Below, in pieces: positions 1 to 9,247 of a stretch of 64,000 nt of DNA; position 1 is the first letter of the stretch, and every line of letters begins with the position of its first letter. The stretch is taken from contig NZ_SWLZ01000015.1 in assembly GCF_005502275.1 (NCBI RefSeq), positions 1 through 64,000 of the forward strand. Direction: 5' to 3'. A program made the position numbers and the translations under genes. The DNA is from Robertmurraya siralis. Its GTDB lineage: Bacteria; Bacillota; Bacilli; Bacillales; Cytobacillaceae. The notes under the pieces were generated by a model, which saw only the letters and a program-made list of their open reading frames with translations, searched no databases and was not told where the DNA came from.

Positions 1-44
1 AACAGGAAGTGTATGTGTATTTTGGAATGTTGACAAGTGGTTTT

Positions 45-85
45 TTTAATTTATGCAGTACCTTCCAGGCACTGCATAAATTAAA
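45..85. repeat. 15-bp perfect inverted repeat
   Basis: The arms at 45-59 and 71-85 are exact reverse complements (TTTAATTTATGCAGT and its complement), separated by 11 nt. A TTGACA hexamer lies just before it at 30-35. No U-run follows on either strand, so it does not look like an intrinsic terminator. It may be an operator or a leader hairpin for the gene starting at 172. Confidence 0.6.
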
Positions 86-171
86 TGCCATAACCTACAT
101 TTTTATGATGCCATAGACATTTGTTAACAGCATCTTTTTTCATTTTTTTGGGGCAAGAGAAAGGATATGCC

Positions 172-907
172 ATGGGTAAAAGAGCCGACCCAGATTTTGA
201 AGAACAGTTTTTTGAAGAAAGTAAAAAACGAGCAGCAATCATGAGAGAGATTCGAAAAATTTATGAGCAAGAAGGATTAATATCAGAAGAAATTAAGAAA
301 GATGGTTATTATCACTTTAATGATGAGCAATCAGAGGTAATCATACAAAGAGTAAAAAATTTCGAAAATACTAATTTAGGAAAAAAGGTTGATAGGGCAG
401 TCAATAAAATCCTTGAATTAAGAGATAAGAATATTGAAATCGAAGTAAAATATGTTGATAAAAGCTATGATGAGTTAGTTAGATTGCAGGATGAGGTCAT
501 TCAATATACAAAGGAAATGGGAATTAGTGGAGCGATATCTCTTTTTGAAGATAAAGGTATTATCGAATTAGCAACAAAAAATATCACAAGCTGTCAGAAG
601 AAGTTTCTTGAAAAAAATTACGGAGATTATATAAAAATAACTGCTGATTATGAGGAGTCCTTTGAGGCTAAAAGTCAAGCTCCTTCCCAAGGATTTAAAA
701 GTGCAGAAAGAAATAGTGGTAGTTCAGTTAAAGATAAGTATTACAATTCTATTAGGAAGTGTTACAGAGGAAATTGATCATGACACTGTACGTCCTTGTA
801 TATCAGGTTTTGAATCGATGAAATCAGGTAATACGATTTTTTTTGCTCCTTGGGCAGATGTGCAATCTAAATATGGTTTAAGTTGGTACAGTTCTTTAAC
901 CAACTGA
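172..907 (+). pseudogene. Broken gene, possibly the remnant of a secreted trypsin-like peptidase
   Basis: The ATG at 172 has an AAAGGA ribosome binding site 6 bases upstream, a better start than the TTG at 121. The first frame runs about 200 residues: Glu/Lys-rich and helical, with no signal peptide. It ends at 777. From about 765 a plausible protein C-terminus continues in the next frame (VTEEIDHDTV, SGNTIFFAPW) and stops at 907, just before a terminator. This looks like a frameshift, with perhaps an internal deletion. The N-terminal part recalls the prodomain of secreted S1-type peptidases, with the catalytic middle missing. That family guess is weak; the frame switch is what is seen. Confidence 0.45.
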
Positions 908-928
908 GATTATTCCGATATTCTATTT

Positions 929-955
929 AAAAAGCACTCACATTGAGCGCTTTTT
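929..955 (+). terminator. Intrinsic terminator after the broken gene
   Basis: AAAAAGC and GCTTTTT arms enclose a short CTCA/TGAG inner stem, followed by a T-rich stretch. It lies 20 bases after the stop at 907, which supports reading 172-907 as one former gene. Confidence 0.65.
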
Positions 956-969
956 CTTTTGTCCAAAAC

Positions 970-1380
970 CATCTTGGGGGTGGGGTGGAATGTAATGCTT
1001 CACTGGGAAGAGATTAAAAAAGAACTTTGAAATATAAAAAATAACATTAGAGGAGAAACATGGAATTAAATAAGCTTTTTGATAGTTTTGTAGTTAAAAT
1101 AAAAATTAAATTCTTCAATGAATTCTGCTGTGGTTGAATCAGGAAGGTATATTTTAGCTGCACCAATTTACTTAATAGAGAGTTAATCGGTTTTTTGAAA
1201 GCGTCTATTCTTACTTTTCATTAAACAGACCATCGTCTTCAGTTAATATAGAACTTTCAATTGTCGAAGTAGCTTGAATTTGATACTAAACGTAGAATGA
1301 GGGGAATGAAGTTATTGAAATTAATGGTCATTGCGGTTAATTAACTGGAGAAACAATATAAAATATTATGCGACATAAAC
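970..1380. other. Gene-free stretch with decayed coding remnants
   Basis: An ATG with a good ribosome binding site (GAGGAG, about 1050) opens a 27-codon frame that stops near 1136. Plausible protein text then continues in other frames (for example AVVESGRYILAAP near 1130-1165), and further short pieces follow. I see no intact gene and read this as a pseudogene with several frameshifts. I do not recognise the parent family. Confidence 0.35.
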
Positions 1381-1383
1381 AAT

Positions 1384-1413
1384 AAGAGAAGCGAAACCGT
1401 CTGCTTCTCTTTT
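1384..1413 (+). terminator. Intrinsic terminator
   Basis: AAGAGAAGC and GCTTCTCTT arms with a 10-nt loop, followed by TTT on the + strand. The arms also begin with A residues, so it could act on the minus strand to end the YjcZ-type gene at 1450. Confidence 0.6.
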
Positions 1414-1449
1414 AGTGACGGGAATTCTAAAAATCCAGACTGGGGATAA

Positions 1450-1557
1450 TTAGTATCTACCGCCAATATATGCAGTTCCCACAATGACTAGTAGGATGAA
1501 GAGTACGACAATTAATGCAAATCCTGCACCCATACCTCTTCCATCTTCGTAGCTCAC
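1450..1557 (-). CDS. YjcZ-family small sporulation membrane protein (35 aa)
   Basis: A GTG start at 1557 sits 5 bases after a GGAGGTG ribosome binding site. The product begins MSYEDGRGMGAGFALIVV, continues with one hydrophobic segment (ALIVVLFILLVIVGTAY) and ends GGRY. This Gly/Tyr-flanked single-helix layout is typical of the YjcZ family, tiny proteins made during sporulation in Bacillus. It lies next to a CotD-like coat gene on the same strand, which fits a spore role. Its molecular function is not known. Confidence 0.75.
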   Translation of the reverse strand: MSYEDGRGMGAGFALIVVLFILLVIVGTAYIGGRY

Positions 1558-1629
1558 AACTACACCTCCTTCAACAGAACGCAATAAACCATGGTTTAAT
1601 AATAGATTCGTAATGCACATTGAAACTTA

Positions 1630-1821
1630 CTAACAATTAAATTTTGGTCTATGATGCACAACTTCAGTTCTTCTTATTGGTTTAATTATATGCTTTGGTA
1701 CGTCTATTACATTAATACGATTTACATGGATAACTGGATGAATGATTGGATGGACTCGTGTAACAAATTCATTTCTGACATGAATTCTTGGTGGGCAAAT
1801 ACGTGGTCTTGAGTGAGACAT
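1630..1821 (-). CDS. CotD-like His/Pro-rich spore coat protein (63 aa)
   Basis: The ATG at 1821 is preceded by AGGAGGTG at good spacing. The product starts MSHSRPRICPPRIHV and is rich in His, Pro, Ile and Arg, with short HPxIHP-type repeats and a final Cys. That composition matches the CotD family of inner spore-coat proteins. There is no signal peptide or membrane segment. It lies 73 bases upstream of the YjcZ-type gene and may be co-transcribed with it. Family assignment is by composition and the short motif only. Confidence 0.6.
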   Translation of the reverse strand: MSHSRPRICPPRIHVRNEFVTRVHPIIHPVIHVNRINVIDVPKHIIKPIRRTEVVHHRPKFNC

Positions 1822-1829
1822 ATTTATCT

Positions 1830-2480
1830 ACACCTCCTTTTTATTTATTAAATGTCTTAACCACTAGAATTGAAACGGACAAATACATTACAAGCTTGAA
1901 AAAAGGTGAATTAATTGAAATTGGAAGTACCTAAAAAATTTCTTTAGGATGATATTGTTGAGTAACTTTGTAAAAAAATAAGTCTTATGTCTGAAATTTA
2001 ATATTATTAAAAAAATTACTATTTACATATCATAGTAAAAGCCTGTGAAATTTTTTGTAGAAGGATAATGGTGGCTATTTAGGACGAGATTACAAAATTA
2101 TTTTAGGATGCCAACTTTTTTGACTGAGAATGGATTTATCGATAGTTTTGTGGATGCAGATAAGTTGAAGAGGGCATTTTTCATTGATTCAACCGCACCT
2201 AGTCAGTCATATTAATGGGTTAATTCGTTCATTTAATTTACGATGTAAAGTGGCGGGGGAGAGGAAAGGAACATCAACTGTCACAACGGTGATACTATGA
2301 TGCATTGCTCAAGCCCACAGTATGACTGTAAATGAGCTTTAATCACCGGACTTCGAGTGGAGTAAGTGTTTATAGTTAGAAAAACGCCTGTTTTATTACA
2401 TAGTTGTATCGGAGAATACTCTATAGGGGATATCACAAATGAAAAATATGCTCTAAACACTAAAAGCCCCACCTTAGAGT
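1830..2480. other. AT-rich gene-free stretch
   Basis: No open frame with a credible start, ribosome binding site or protein-like composition was found. A 71-codon minus frame at 2281-2496 has neither a good ribosome binding site nor protein-like text. The minus-strand promoter of the spore coat gene must lie just above 1840. Confidence 0.5.
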
Positions 2481-2488
2481 AAGATGGG

Positions 2489-2640
2489 TTAATCAATGAG
2501 CAATCTAGTATAGGTCTGATAAGCTACAATTGCAGCAATGAAAGAGCCGATTAAGAATAATACAGATCCACCAAGTGTAAATAACCGACCAATATAAGTA
2601 TTATAGGCTTCCTCAATTTATAATGAATTATTTCCTTCAT
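2489..2640 (-). pseudogene. Small one-helix membrane protein, one base short of an open frame
   Basis: An ATG at 2640 follows a TAGGAAGTG ribosome binding site and reads MKEIIHYK. One base later a different frame carries clear protein text, EEAYNTYIGRLFTLGG then a hydrophobic helix (SVLFLIGSFIAAIVAY), and stops at 2489. The span is 152 bases; one extra base near 2615 would give a continuous 50-residue protein. Either the gene is freshly frameshifted, the read has an error there, or translation starts at an unusual codon. I do not recognise the family. Confidence 0.45.
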
Positions 2641-2960
2641 AAATACACTTCCTAAATTAAAATAGGTGAGTACCCAAATTTAATTTATTCAATTCATCTG
2701 AGAAATGTTCAAAAAGGTGAAAATCGTTTAATTTTGGATATCAGTCATTTATTTTTGCGATACTTTTGCATCATTTTCAGGAATTCTCTTCATCAGACTT
2801 TCTCGACAGCAATGATATCAAAAGTTTTTTGTTACCGTGCACTAATACAATATACTTCATCAAATATTAAATAGTCCATCATAGCAGCTATGCCCGCATG
2901 CTCAGAAAACCATCAAGTTAAGTGTAACCCACTCTTTAATTAATCAGTTTTCTAATGAAA
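2641..2960. other. Gene-free stretch downstream of the tRNA-like RNA
   Basis: AT-rich, with no open frame that I can support. No strong hairpin plus U-run is visible below 2964 on the minus strand, so the RNA at 2964-3160 probably has its 3' end made by processing. Confidence 0.4.
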
Positions 2961-2963
2961 GGA

Positions 2964-3160
2964 TGCCTCTGACGGGATTCGAACCCGTACTCCTTTCGTA
3001 AGCATAGGCTAGGGGAGAACACGCTTCCCTACGGACTTTCACCGGCTAGGAATTTCACCTGCCTCAGCTAATTTGCTTTTCGGTGCTTCTGAAACCCTTG
3101 CCTTGCGACCCGGTTCTACAATGTTTTCCGGCGCTCTTCCCTTCTAGAGCTACAGAGGCA
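2964..3160 (-). ncRNA. tRNA-like structured RNA, about 197 nt
   Basis: Read on the minus strand, the 5' end TGCCTCTG (3160-3153) pairs perfectly with the 3' end CAGAGGCA (2971-2964). After the acceptor come TA and a D-arm-like hairpin GCTC/GAGC with GGG in its loop. At the 3' side a canonical T arm, ACGGG-TTCGAAT-CCCGT (2988-2972), abuts the acceptor with no gap, giving 8+5 stacked pairs. The anticodon arm and variable region are replaced by about 130 nt. This part contains a CCGG/CCGG hairpin and two neighbouring hairpins with the near-identical 7-nt loops TGAAATT and TGAAAGT, which have T-loop character. No CCA is encoded. It is not a standard tRNA or tmRNA, and I know no matching family. 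A promoter sits immediately upstream. Confidence 0.7.
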
Positions 3161-3168
3161 TTTCATAA

Positions 3169-3197
3169 ATTATATTCAATATTTTATGAAGCATCAA
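3169..3197 (-). promoter_or_regulatory. Sigma-A promoter of the tRNA-like RNA
   Basis: On the minus strand: -35 TTGATG (3197-3192), a 17-nt spacer, and a perfect -10 TATAAT (3174-3169). The predicted start falls about 7 bases on, at the first bases of the acceptor stem. This strongly supports a free-standing RNA whose primary 5' end is the tRNA-like end. Confidence 0.75.
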
Positions 3198-3352
3198 TAT
3201 AAACTTTATTAGATAAGCTTTATTAACAGAATTGTTGATAAAACGATTTTTGCCTCATTTCGTGTGATGCTTGGTCTCGCACGCTTTTCCGTTAAACTGA
3301 AGGGTTTTTTGACAGGCATCTGTTTTTTTTGATGCGTATTAAATGGTAATAT

Positions 3353-3390
3353 GCAAAAAAACAAACCCCTGAAATATCATTTTCAGAGGT
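3353..3390 (-). terminator. Terminator of the DUF4183 gene
   Basis: On the minus strand, CCTCTGAAA pairs with TTTCAGGGG and is followed by TTGTTTTTTTG. It lies just past the stop at 3400. Confidence 0.7.
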
Positions 3391-3399
3391 GAGATTTAC

Positions 3400-3780
3400 T
3401 TAGGTGATAATCGTTGTATCGCTTGTTGGCGCAAAGTTTGTGACAACTAGGACGACTGGAGATGCTGCTTCAATTGTTGAACCAGTAGGAACAGTTATCA
3501 CTAATTGTCCTACACCAGTAGCACCTGGCGTGTAGGCAATTAAGTCATCCATTTGCAGCACACCATTTATATAAACATTAATGTAGCTATTGTCAGCCGT
3601 TAATTCTGGAAGTGTGTCTGCTGCTGCTCCAGTGTCAGTCCAGAAATCCTCAACCGCAATCGTTAAAGTACCATCGCCAGTAACTTGTTCTGCCGCTTCA
3701 GTGAAGAATCTTTCAACAGTTGGAAATGTGCTAATCGTCGAAGTTGCACTAATTGCTAGTTTCATAATCTGCAGGGGCAA
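3400..3780 (-). CDS. DUF4183-family protein (126 aa)
   Basis: The TTG at 3780 has AAAGGAGG 7-8 bases upstream; an ATG 15 bases later is spaced too far. The protein is Thr/Ala-rich, with the hallmark stretch YINVYINGVLQ and following beta-rich sequence of DUF4183. This family is common in spore-forming Bacillus, often near coat or exosporium genes. It is divergent from a second DUF4183 gene at 3938. No membrane segment is seen. The function is unknown; a spore-surface role is an inference from family distribution. Confidence 0.7.
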   Translation of the reverse strand: MPLQIMKLAISATSTISTFPTVERFFTEAAEQVTGDGTLTIAVEDFWTDTGAAADTLPELTADNSYINVYINGVLQMDDLIAYTPGATGVGQLVITVPTGSTIEAASPVVLVVTNFAPTSDTTIIT

Positions 3781-3937
3781 GGTAACTCCTCCTTTCCAAG
3801 TTTTTACTATATTATGCCTGTTGTCATTTATTGACTAAACTTACGTATAGATAATGTAAGACCAAGCACATAATCTCGACCTATTTATATAATGTTGAAA
3901 AAGGCATGTATCGTGAGCATAAAGGAGGAAAGAAAAG

Positions 3938-4285
3938 GTGGCATCTAAAAATAGGGATCGCAATCATTTTATCAAACCCTTTTTGACCATTCCGTTAATT
4001 CCTCCTGTCATCTCCCGCCATCATCTTCCTAAAAAAGTGGAAGTATACGAATACTACACCGTTTCAGATGGAGAATCAAAATCATACAAAGAAGTAGATG
4101 GAATTCCTGAATTAGGGAAGCAGGTAATTCTTGCCCCCTCGCAAGTATCATATATGAATCTTTTTATTAACGGAGTGTTGCAGCCGAAGGACTGCTACGC
4201 AGTGCAAAAAGGAGAAATTACATTAAAAACAGAAGACGTGCCCCCGAAAGGTGCTCCGGTGATTTTGCAAATGTTAAAATTTTAA
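3938..4285 (+). CDS. DUF4183-family protein with basic N-terminus (115 aa)
   Basis: The GTG at 3938 is preceded by AAAGGAGGAAAGAAAAG. The first 35 residues are basic and Pro-rich (PLIPPVISRHHLPKK). The rest carries the same core as the neighbour at 3400: MNLFINGVLQPKDCY followed by short beta-type segments and ILQM near the end. The pair is divergently arranged with a shared 157-base control region. The function is unknown. Similarity to the neighbour is limited to the core, so this is not a recent duplicate. Confidence 0.65.
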   Translation: MASKNRDRNHFIKPFLTIPLIPPVISRHHLPKKVEVYEYYTVSDGESKSYKEVDGIPELGKQVILAPSQVSYMNLFINGVLQPKDCYAVQKGEITLKTEDVPPKGAPVILQMLKF

Positions 4286-4402
4286 TGATTGAGGGATAAG
4301 AAAAAGTAATCGTTGCCCTTTAGTAGTCTTTAGTTCTTCACGTCTTCGACTTATTTGTTTGCAGTCAGCCTAGAGCGGATAATATTGCTAAACTTTTCCC
4401 AG

Positions 4403-4591
4403 TTATTTTTTAGTTTCTGTCGATTGTTTTATCTCTATTCTCTTAAGCAAATATTCTGTTTGCAAAAAAGCAAAAAAGATAAAAAGGGGAATAAAGAGAA
4501 GAATGAGTTTGCGATGCCAATTTAAGTTATACTTCATATCAAGAGAAGAAGAGAGTAAGCTGACTAGAAATTGAGAAATAAGAGTGCTCAT
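4403..4591 (-). CDS. Small single-pass membrane protein (62 aa)
   Basis: The ATG at 4591 has GAAAGGG 6 bases upstream. The product has one strong hydrophobic helix (LILLFIPLFIFFAFL, residues 29-43) and a basic C-terminal tail ending TETKK. No family is recognised. It lies downstream of lexA on the same strand but beyond the lexA terminator, so it is a separate unit. Being short and unrecognised, it may not be real. Confidence 0.4.
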   Translation of the reverse strand: MSTLISQFLVSLLSSSLDMKYNLNWHRKLILLFIPLFIFFAFLQTEYLLKRIEIKQSTETKK

Positions 4592-4657
4592 ATAAAAACC
4601 CTTTCAAAATTTTTTCTTTTAATATGTAGTAAACGAAGAAAAATTATTCAAAAGGAA

Positions 4658-4683
4658 CAAAAAAAGCAGGATAACCTGCTTTA
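4658..4683 (-). terminator. lexA terminator
   Basis: On the minus strand AAAGCAGG and CCTGCTTT pair around TTAT and are followed by TTTTT. It begins 15 bases after the lexA stop. Confidence 0.8.
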
Positions 4684-4697
4684 AGAGATTGATAAGA

Positions 4698-5321
4698 TTA
4701 GTGTATATGACGGTAAACACCGATAACTTTTCCTAAAATGGAGACGTTTCTCAAAATAATCGGTTCCATCGTTGAGTTTTCAGGCTGCAAACGAATATAA
4801 TCTTTTTCTTTGAAGAAGCGTTTTACCGTTGCTTCATCTTCTTCAGTCATTGCTACCACAATGTCTCCATTACTGGCAGATTGCTGTTGCCTAACAATGA
4901 CATAGTCACCGTCCAAAATCCCGGCTTCGATCATACTTTCTCCCATAATCTCAAGCATAAATACATGTTCGTCGTCTGCTGCAAAGCGCTCAGGCAATGG
5001 AAAATACTCCTCCACATTTTCGATTGCCGTAATCGGCAGTCCGGCAGTAACTTTTCCGACAATGGGTACATTTACTACTCTACTTTTCGGAATATTTGCT
5101 TCTTCATCAGCTTCTAAAATTTCAATCGCACGTGGTTTCGTTGGGTCCCGGCGGATGAGCCCCTTGCTCTCGAGTCTAGCTAAATGCCCGTGAACGGTTG
5201 AGCTAGATGCGAGGCCAACAGCTTCACCGATTTCTCTTACGGATGGCGGATATCCCTTTAGCTTGACCTCGTCTTTTATAAATTCAAGAATATCTTGCTG
5301 TCTTTTTGATAGCTTTACCAT
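4698..5321 (-). CDS. lexA: SOS repressor LexA (207 aa)
   Basis: LexA represses DNA-damage genes and cleaves itself when RecA filaments form. The N-terminal winged helix (residues 1-65) includes the recognition helix around SSSTVHGHL. The cleavage site is Ala93-Gly94 in VTAGLP, and the catalytic pair is Ser129 (MGESM) and Lys167 (TVKRF). The ATG at 5321 is preferred over a GTG at 5330 because GAGG sits 8 bases before it. Divergent from yneA, with LexA boxes between them, so it should be autoregulated. Length and residues are normal for the family. Confidence 0.97.
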   Translation of the reverse strand: MVKLSKRQQDILEFIKDEVKLKGYPPSVREIGEAVGLASSSTVHGHLARLESKGLIRRDPTKPRAIEILEADEEANIPKSRVVNVPIVGKVTAGLPITAIENVEEYFPLPERFAADDEHVFMLEIMGESMIEAGILDGDYVIVRQQQSASNGDIVVAMTEEDEATVKRFFKEKDYIRLQPENSTMEPIILRNVSILGKVIGVYRHIH

Positions 5322-5379
5322 ATTACACACCTCGAATTCTATTTCTTGCTTTGATTATAGCATGTATTTCCAACTGATA

Positions 5380-5393
5380 CAAACATAAGTTCG
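5380..5393. promoter_or_regulatory. LexA (SOS) box 1
   Basis: Read on the minus strand this is CGAAC-TTAT-GTTTG, an exact match to the Gram-positive pattern CGAAC-N4-GTTYG. It lies 59 bases above the lexA start and should give autorepression. Confidence 0.85.
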
Positions 5394-5402
5394 AACTTTT
5401 TA

Positions 5403-5432
5403 TTGACTAGAAACAAACGTTCGTATTATAAT
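5403..5432 (+). promoter_or_regulatory. yneA promoter
   Basis: TTGACT (5403-5408) and TATAAT (5427-5432) with an 18-base spacer. LexA box 2 fills the spacer, so repressor binding would block RNA polymerase directly. Confidence 0.8.
5410..5423. promoter_or_regulatory. LexA (SOS) box 2
   Basis: On the minus strand CGAAC-GTTT-GTTTC, one end base off the CGAAC-N4-GTTYG pattern. It sits between the -35 and -10 of the yneA promoter. Confidence 0.75.
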
Positions 5433-5443
5433 GAAATTAATAA

Positions 5444-5457
5444 CGAACATATATTCT
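5444..5457. promoter_or_regulatory. LexA (SOS) box 3, weak
   Basis: CGAAC-ATAT-ATTCT on the + strand: a full left half-site with a degenerate right half. Position just after the yneA -10 fits the three-box layout of the Bacillus subtilis lexA-yneA region. Confidence 0.5.
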
Positions 5458-5475
5458 TAGTTTGAGGTGTGAAAG

Positions 5476-6457
<982 letters not shown>

Positions 6458-6477
6458 GCTCTTTGCTTGTAATCACT

Positions 6478-6550
6478 TATAGATTCTAGTAATATGAAAT
6501 TTACTAGTTTGGGCATAGAATGAAGACACGAATATTATGAAGAATCTATA
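6478..6550 (+). repeat. Nested inverted repeats upstream of ynzC
   Basis: Outer arms TATAGATTCT (6478-6487) and AGAATCTATA (6541-6550) are exact complements. Inside lies CTAGTAA-N8-TTACTAG (6486-6507). Together they could fold the region before ynzC into a branched leader or serve as operators. Confidence 0.6.
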
Positions 6551-6580
6551 GATGTAACAAACATAAAAAGGAGCTTAATT

Positions 6581-6814
6581 ATGCTGTCAAAAGAAAAGTT
6601 GGCCAGAATTAATGAATTAGCTAAAAAGGCGAAGCAAGGGAGTTTAACTGAGGAAGAAGTGAAGGAGCAATCTGCACTTAGAAAAGAGTATTTGGAAACT
6701 TTTCGTTCGTCAATGTTAAATACGCTAAAGGGCGTTACAATTATTGATCCAAAAGGGAATGATGTTACTCCAAAAAAACTTAAGGAATATCAAAAAAGAA
6801 ACAAACTTCACTAA
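6581..6814 (+). CDS. ynzC: UPF0291/DUF896 protein YnzC (77 aa)
   Basis: A small helical-hairpin protein, conserved next to lexA in Bacillus. It begins [18 protein letters not shown], with the family motif [17 protein letters not shown] and then FRSSML. The ATG follows AAAAAGGAGC. The C-terminal part (from [13 protein letters not shown]-like text) is less ordered in relatives. Soluble, no catalytic residues known; the family has been linked to SOS response clusters by location only. Followed by its own terminator. Confidence 0.92.
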   Translation: MLSKEKLARINELAKKAKQGSLTEEEVKEQSALRKEYLETFRSSMLNTLKGVTIIDPKGNDVTPKKLKEYQKRNKLH

Positions 6815-6821
6815 TTTTTTG

Positions 6822-6849
6822 AGGAATGCAGTGTACTGTATTCCTTTTT
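6822..6849 (+). terminator. ynzC terminator
   Basis: AGGAATGCAG pairs with CTGTATTCCT around TGTA, followed by TTTT. Confidence 0.85.
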
Positions 6850-7055
6850 GTTATGGACACTTAGAATTGTATTCAAAAGTGGAAAAATAGGAACAAATTG
6901 CACTTTTTTGTTGAGAAAACAAATCGTCCGCTATATATTTAATAAGTAGAGTGGATTTCCTTTTGTTTAGAAATGATAGACATACGAGGTAATAAAACAG
7001 TTGCTTATGATCGAAAATTCACTTAGGTTTGGAATAATTAGGAGGGATAGAACAA

Positions 7056-9062
7056 ATGTTTGGACAAGTAGATGCATTATCGGTTAACGCAATAAGAACA
7101 TTATCCATTGATGCGATTGAAAAGGCGAATTCAGGGCATCCTGGTATGCCGATGGGAGCTGCCCCAATGGCATATACACTTTGGACGAGATATATGAACC
7201 ATAATCCGAAAAATCCACATTGGTTTAACCGGGATCGGTTTGTATTATCTGCTGGACATGGTTCCATGCTTTTATATAGCCTTTTACATTTGTCAGGTTA
7301 TAATCTTACTATCGAAGATTTAAAACAATTCCGTCAGTGGGGAAGCAAAACTCCTGGACACCCTGAATATGGTCACACTCCAGGAGTTGATGCAACGACA
7401 GGCCCGCTTGGTCAAGGAATTTCTATGGCCGTTGGAATGGCAATGGCAGAAAGGCATTTGGCAGCTGTCTATAATAAAGATAATTATGAGCTTGTTGATC
7501 ATTATACATATAGCATTTGTGGCGATGGTGATTTAATGGAGGGAGTTTCAGCTGAAGCCGCCTCACTAGCCGGTCATTTACAACTGGGTAAACTTGTTGT
7601 CCTCTATGATTCAAATGATATTTCTCTTGATGGTGATTTAGATCGTTCATTCTCAGAAAGCATTGAGAAACGATTTAAATCGTATGGATGGCAATATATT
7701 CGCGTGGAAGATGGAAATGATCTTGAAGCGATTGCAAAAGCGATTGAGGAAGCAAAAAATGATCAAACTCATCCAACCATGATTGAAGTTAGAACAGTTA
7801 TTGGCTACGGTTCACCAAACAAGTCCGGTAAGTCAGATGTTCATGGTGCTCCTTTAGGGGCAGATGAGTTAAAGCTAACAAAGGAAGCGTATAATTGGAC
7901 TTTTGAAGAGGATTTTCATGTACCGAATGAAGTGTATGAACAGTTTAAAAAGCTGGTTGTTGAAAATGGCGAAAAGAAAGAAAAAGAATGGAATGCTCTT
8001 TATGCTTCATATAAAGTAGAATATCCAGAATTAGCCGTTCAATTCGAAACTGCTAATAGTGGCGATTTGGTTGAGGGTTGGGATAAGGATCTGCCAGTTT
8101 ATGAAGAAGGTAAGAGTCTAGCAAGCCGCGCATCTTCTGGTGAGGCATTAAATGCCATTGCGAAAAACCTTCCGTATTTAATTGGGGGCTCTGCTGATTT
8201 AGCAGGTTCAAATAAAACTACGATTAAAGGTGTTGGAGATTTTACACCTGAATCATATGAAGGAAGAAATATTTGGTTTGGCGTTCGTGAATTCGCAATG
8301 GGGGCTGCGATGAACGGAATGGCTCTTCATGGAGGTTTAAAAGTATTTGGCGGAACGTTCTTTGTCTTCTCTGACTACTTGCGTCCTGCTATTCGTTTGG
8401 CAGCTCTGATGAATTTGCCTGTTACTTATGTATTTACACATGATAGTATTGCGGTCGGCGAAGATGGACCGACACATGAACCGGTTGAACATTTAGCCAG
8501 CTTAAGAGCAATGCCAAATCTTGATGTGTTGCGCCCTGCTGATGGAAATGAAACAGCTGCTGCATGGAAGCTTGCTGTAGAATCGACTACTCGTCCAACA
8601 GCCCTTGTACTGACACGTCAAAACTTACCTACATTGAATGGTACAGCAGATAAGGCATACGAAGGTGTATCGAAGGGAGCTTATGTTGTTTCACCTGCTA
8701 ATACGGAAACTCCTGATGTACTTCTACTTGCCTCAGGATCAGAAGTATCATTAGCGGTTGAAGCGCAAAAATCTCTGCAAAATGAAGGAATCCATGCATC
8801 TGTTGTAAGCATGCCTTCATGGCATCGTTTTGAACAACAGACAAAGGAATATAAAGAAAGTGTTATTCCGAAAAATGTTAAGAAACGTTTAGGAATTGAA
8901 ATGGCTACTTCGCTCGGATGGCACCGATATACTGGTGATGAGGGAGATGTCTTGGCTATCGATCAATTTGGTGCATCTGCTCCAGGAGAGAAAATTATGG
9001 AGGAATATGGTTTTACAGTTCAAAATGTTGTGGCGCGTGTGAAATCATTACTCAATCAATAA
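7056..9062 (+). CDS. tkt: Transketolase (668 aa)
   Basis: Thiamine-diphosphate enzyme of the non-oxidative pentose phosphate pathway, moving C2 units between sugar phosphates. The N-terminal domain has [17 protein letters not shown], the active-site [13 protein letters not shown], and the ThDP/metal motif GDGDLMEG...SNDISLDG. The middle domain has GSADLAGSN and the catalytic Glu context [26 protein letters not shown] is the substrate loop. Full length for the family. The ATG has AGGAGGG upstream. Single gene with its own terminator, in the same place as in Bacillus subtilis. Confidence 0.98.
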   Translation: MFGQVDALSVNAIRTLSIDAIEKANSGHPGMPMGAAPMAYTLWTRYMNHNPKNPHWFNRDRFVLSAGHGSMLLYSLLHLSGYNLTIEDLKQFRQWGSKTPGHPEYGHTPGVDATTGPLGQGISMAVGMAMAERHLAAVYNKDNYELVDHYTYSICGDGDLMEGVSAEAASLAGHLQLGKLVVLYDSNDISLDGDLDRSFSESIEKRFKSYGWQYIRVEDGNDLEAIAKAIEEAKNDQTHPTMIEVRTVIGYGSPNKSGKSDVHGAPLGADELKLTKEAYNWTFEEDFHVPNEVYEQFKKLVVENGEKKEKEWNALYASYKVEYPELAVQFETANSGDLVEGWDKDLPVYEEGKSLASRASSGEALNAIAKNLPYLIGGSADLAGSNKTTIKGVGDFTPESYEGRNIWFGVREFAMGAAMNGMALHGGLKVFGGTFFVFSDYLRPAIRLAALMNLPVTYVFTHDSIAVGEDGPTHEPVEHLASLRAMPNLDVLRPADGNETAAAWKLAVESTTRPTALVLTRQNLPTLNGTADKAYEGVSKGAYVVSPANTETPDVLLLASGSEVSLAVEAQKSLQNEGIHASVVSMPSWHRFEQQTKEYKESVIPKNVKKRLGIEMATSLGWHRYTGDEGDVLAIDQFGASAPGEKIMEEYGFTVQNVVARVKSLLNQ

Positions 9063-9084
9063 AAAATAGCTCGTTTTATAGCAT

Positions 9085-9120
9085 GGCCGATTCGTTATTT
9101 GCGAATCGGTCATCGTTTTT
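9085..9120 (+). terminator. tkt terminator
   Basis: GGCCGATTCG pairs with CGAATCGGTC, followed by ATCGTTTTT. Confidence 0.85.
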
Positions 9121-9147
9121 CAAAGGAAATGAGTGATTTACAATGAT

Positions 9148-9156
9148 TTCGACAAA
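9148..9156. promoter_or_regulatory. Spo0A box upstream of sirA
   Basis: TTCGACAAA is the exact complement of the Spo0A box TTTGTCGAA. It lies about 50 bases upstream of a TATAAT (9208-9213), which has no good -35 hexamer. This fits activation by phosphorylated Spo0A, as known for sirA. Confidence 0.75.
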
Positions 9157-9247
9157 AAAAGCGGAATTTTTCAACTATTTAAGACAAACATCCGCTTTAA
9201 TTTTTACTATAATGAAAGAAAGGATGTGAAAGAAGGAGGAGATATGG

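Noticed and set aside
2281-2496. 71-codon minus frame
   Set aside because: No ribosome binding site, no recognisable text, and it overlaps the end of the better supported small membrane gene at 2489-2640.
2964-3160. Group I intron inside a tRNA, or tmRNA
   Set aside because: The insert is about 120 nt, too short for a group I intron; no anticodon stem re-forms across it; no tag ORF or tmRNA 5' consensus is present.
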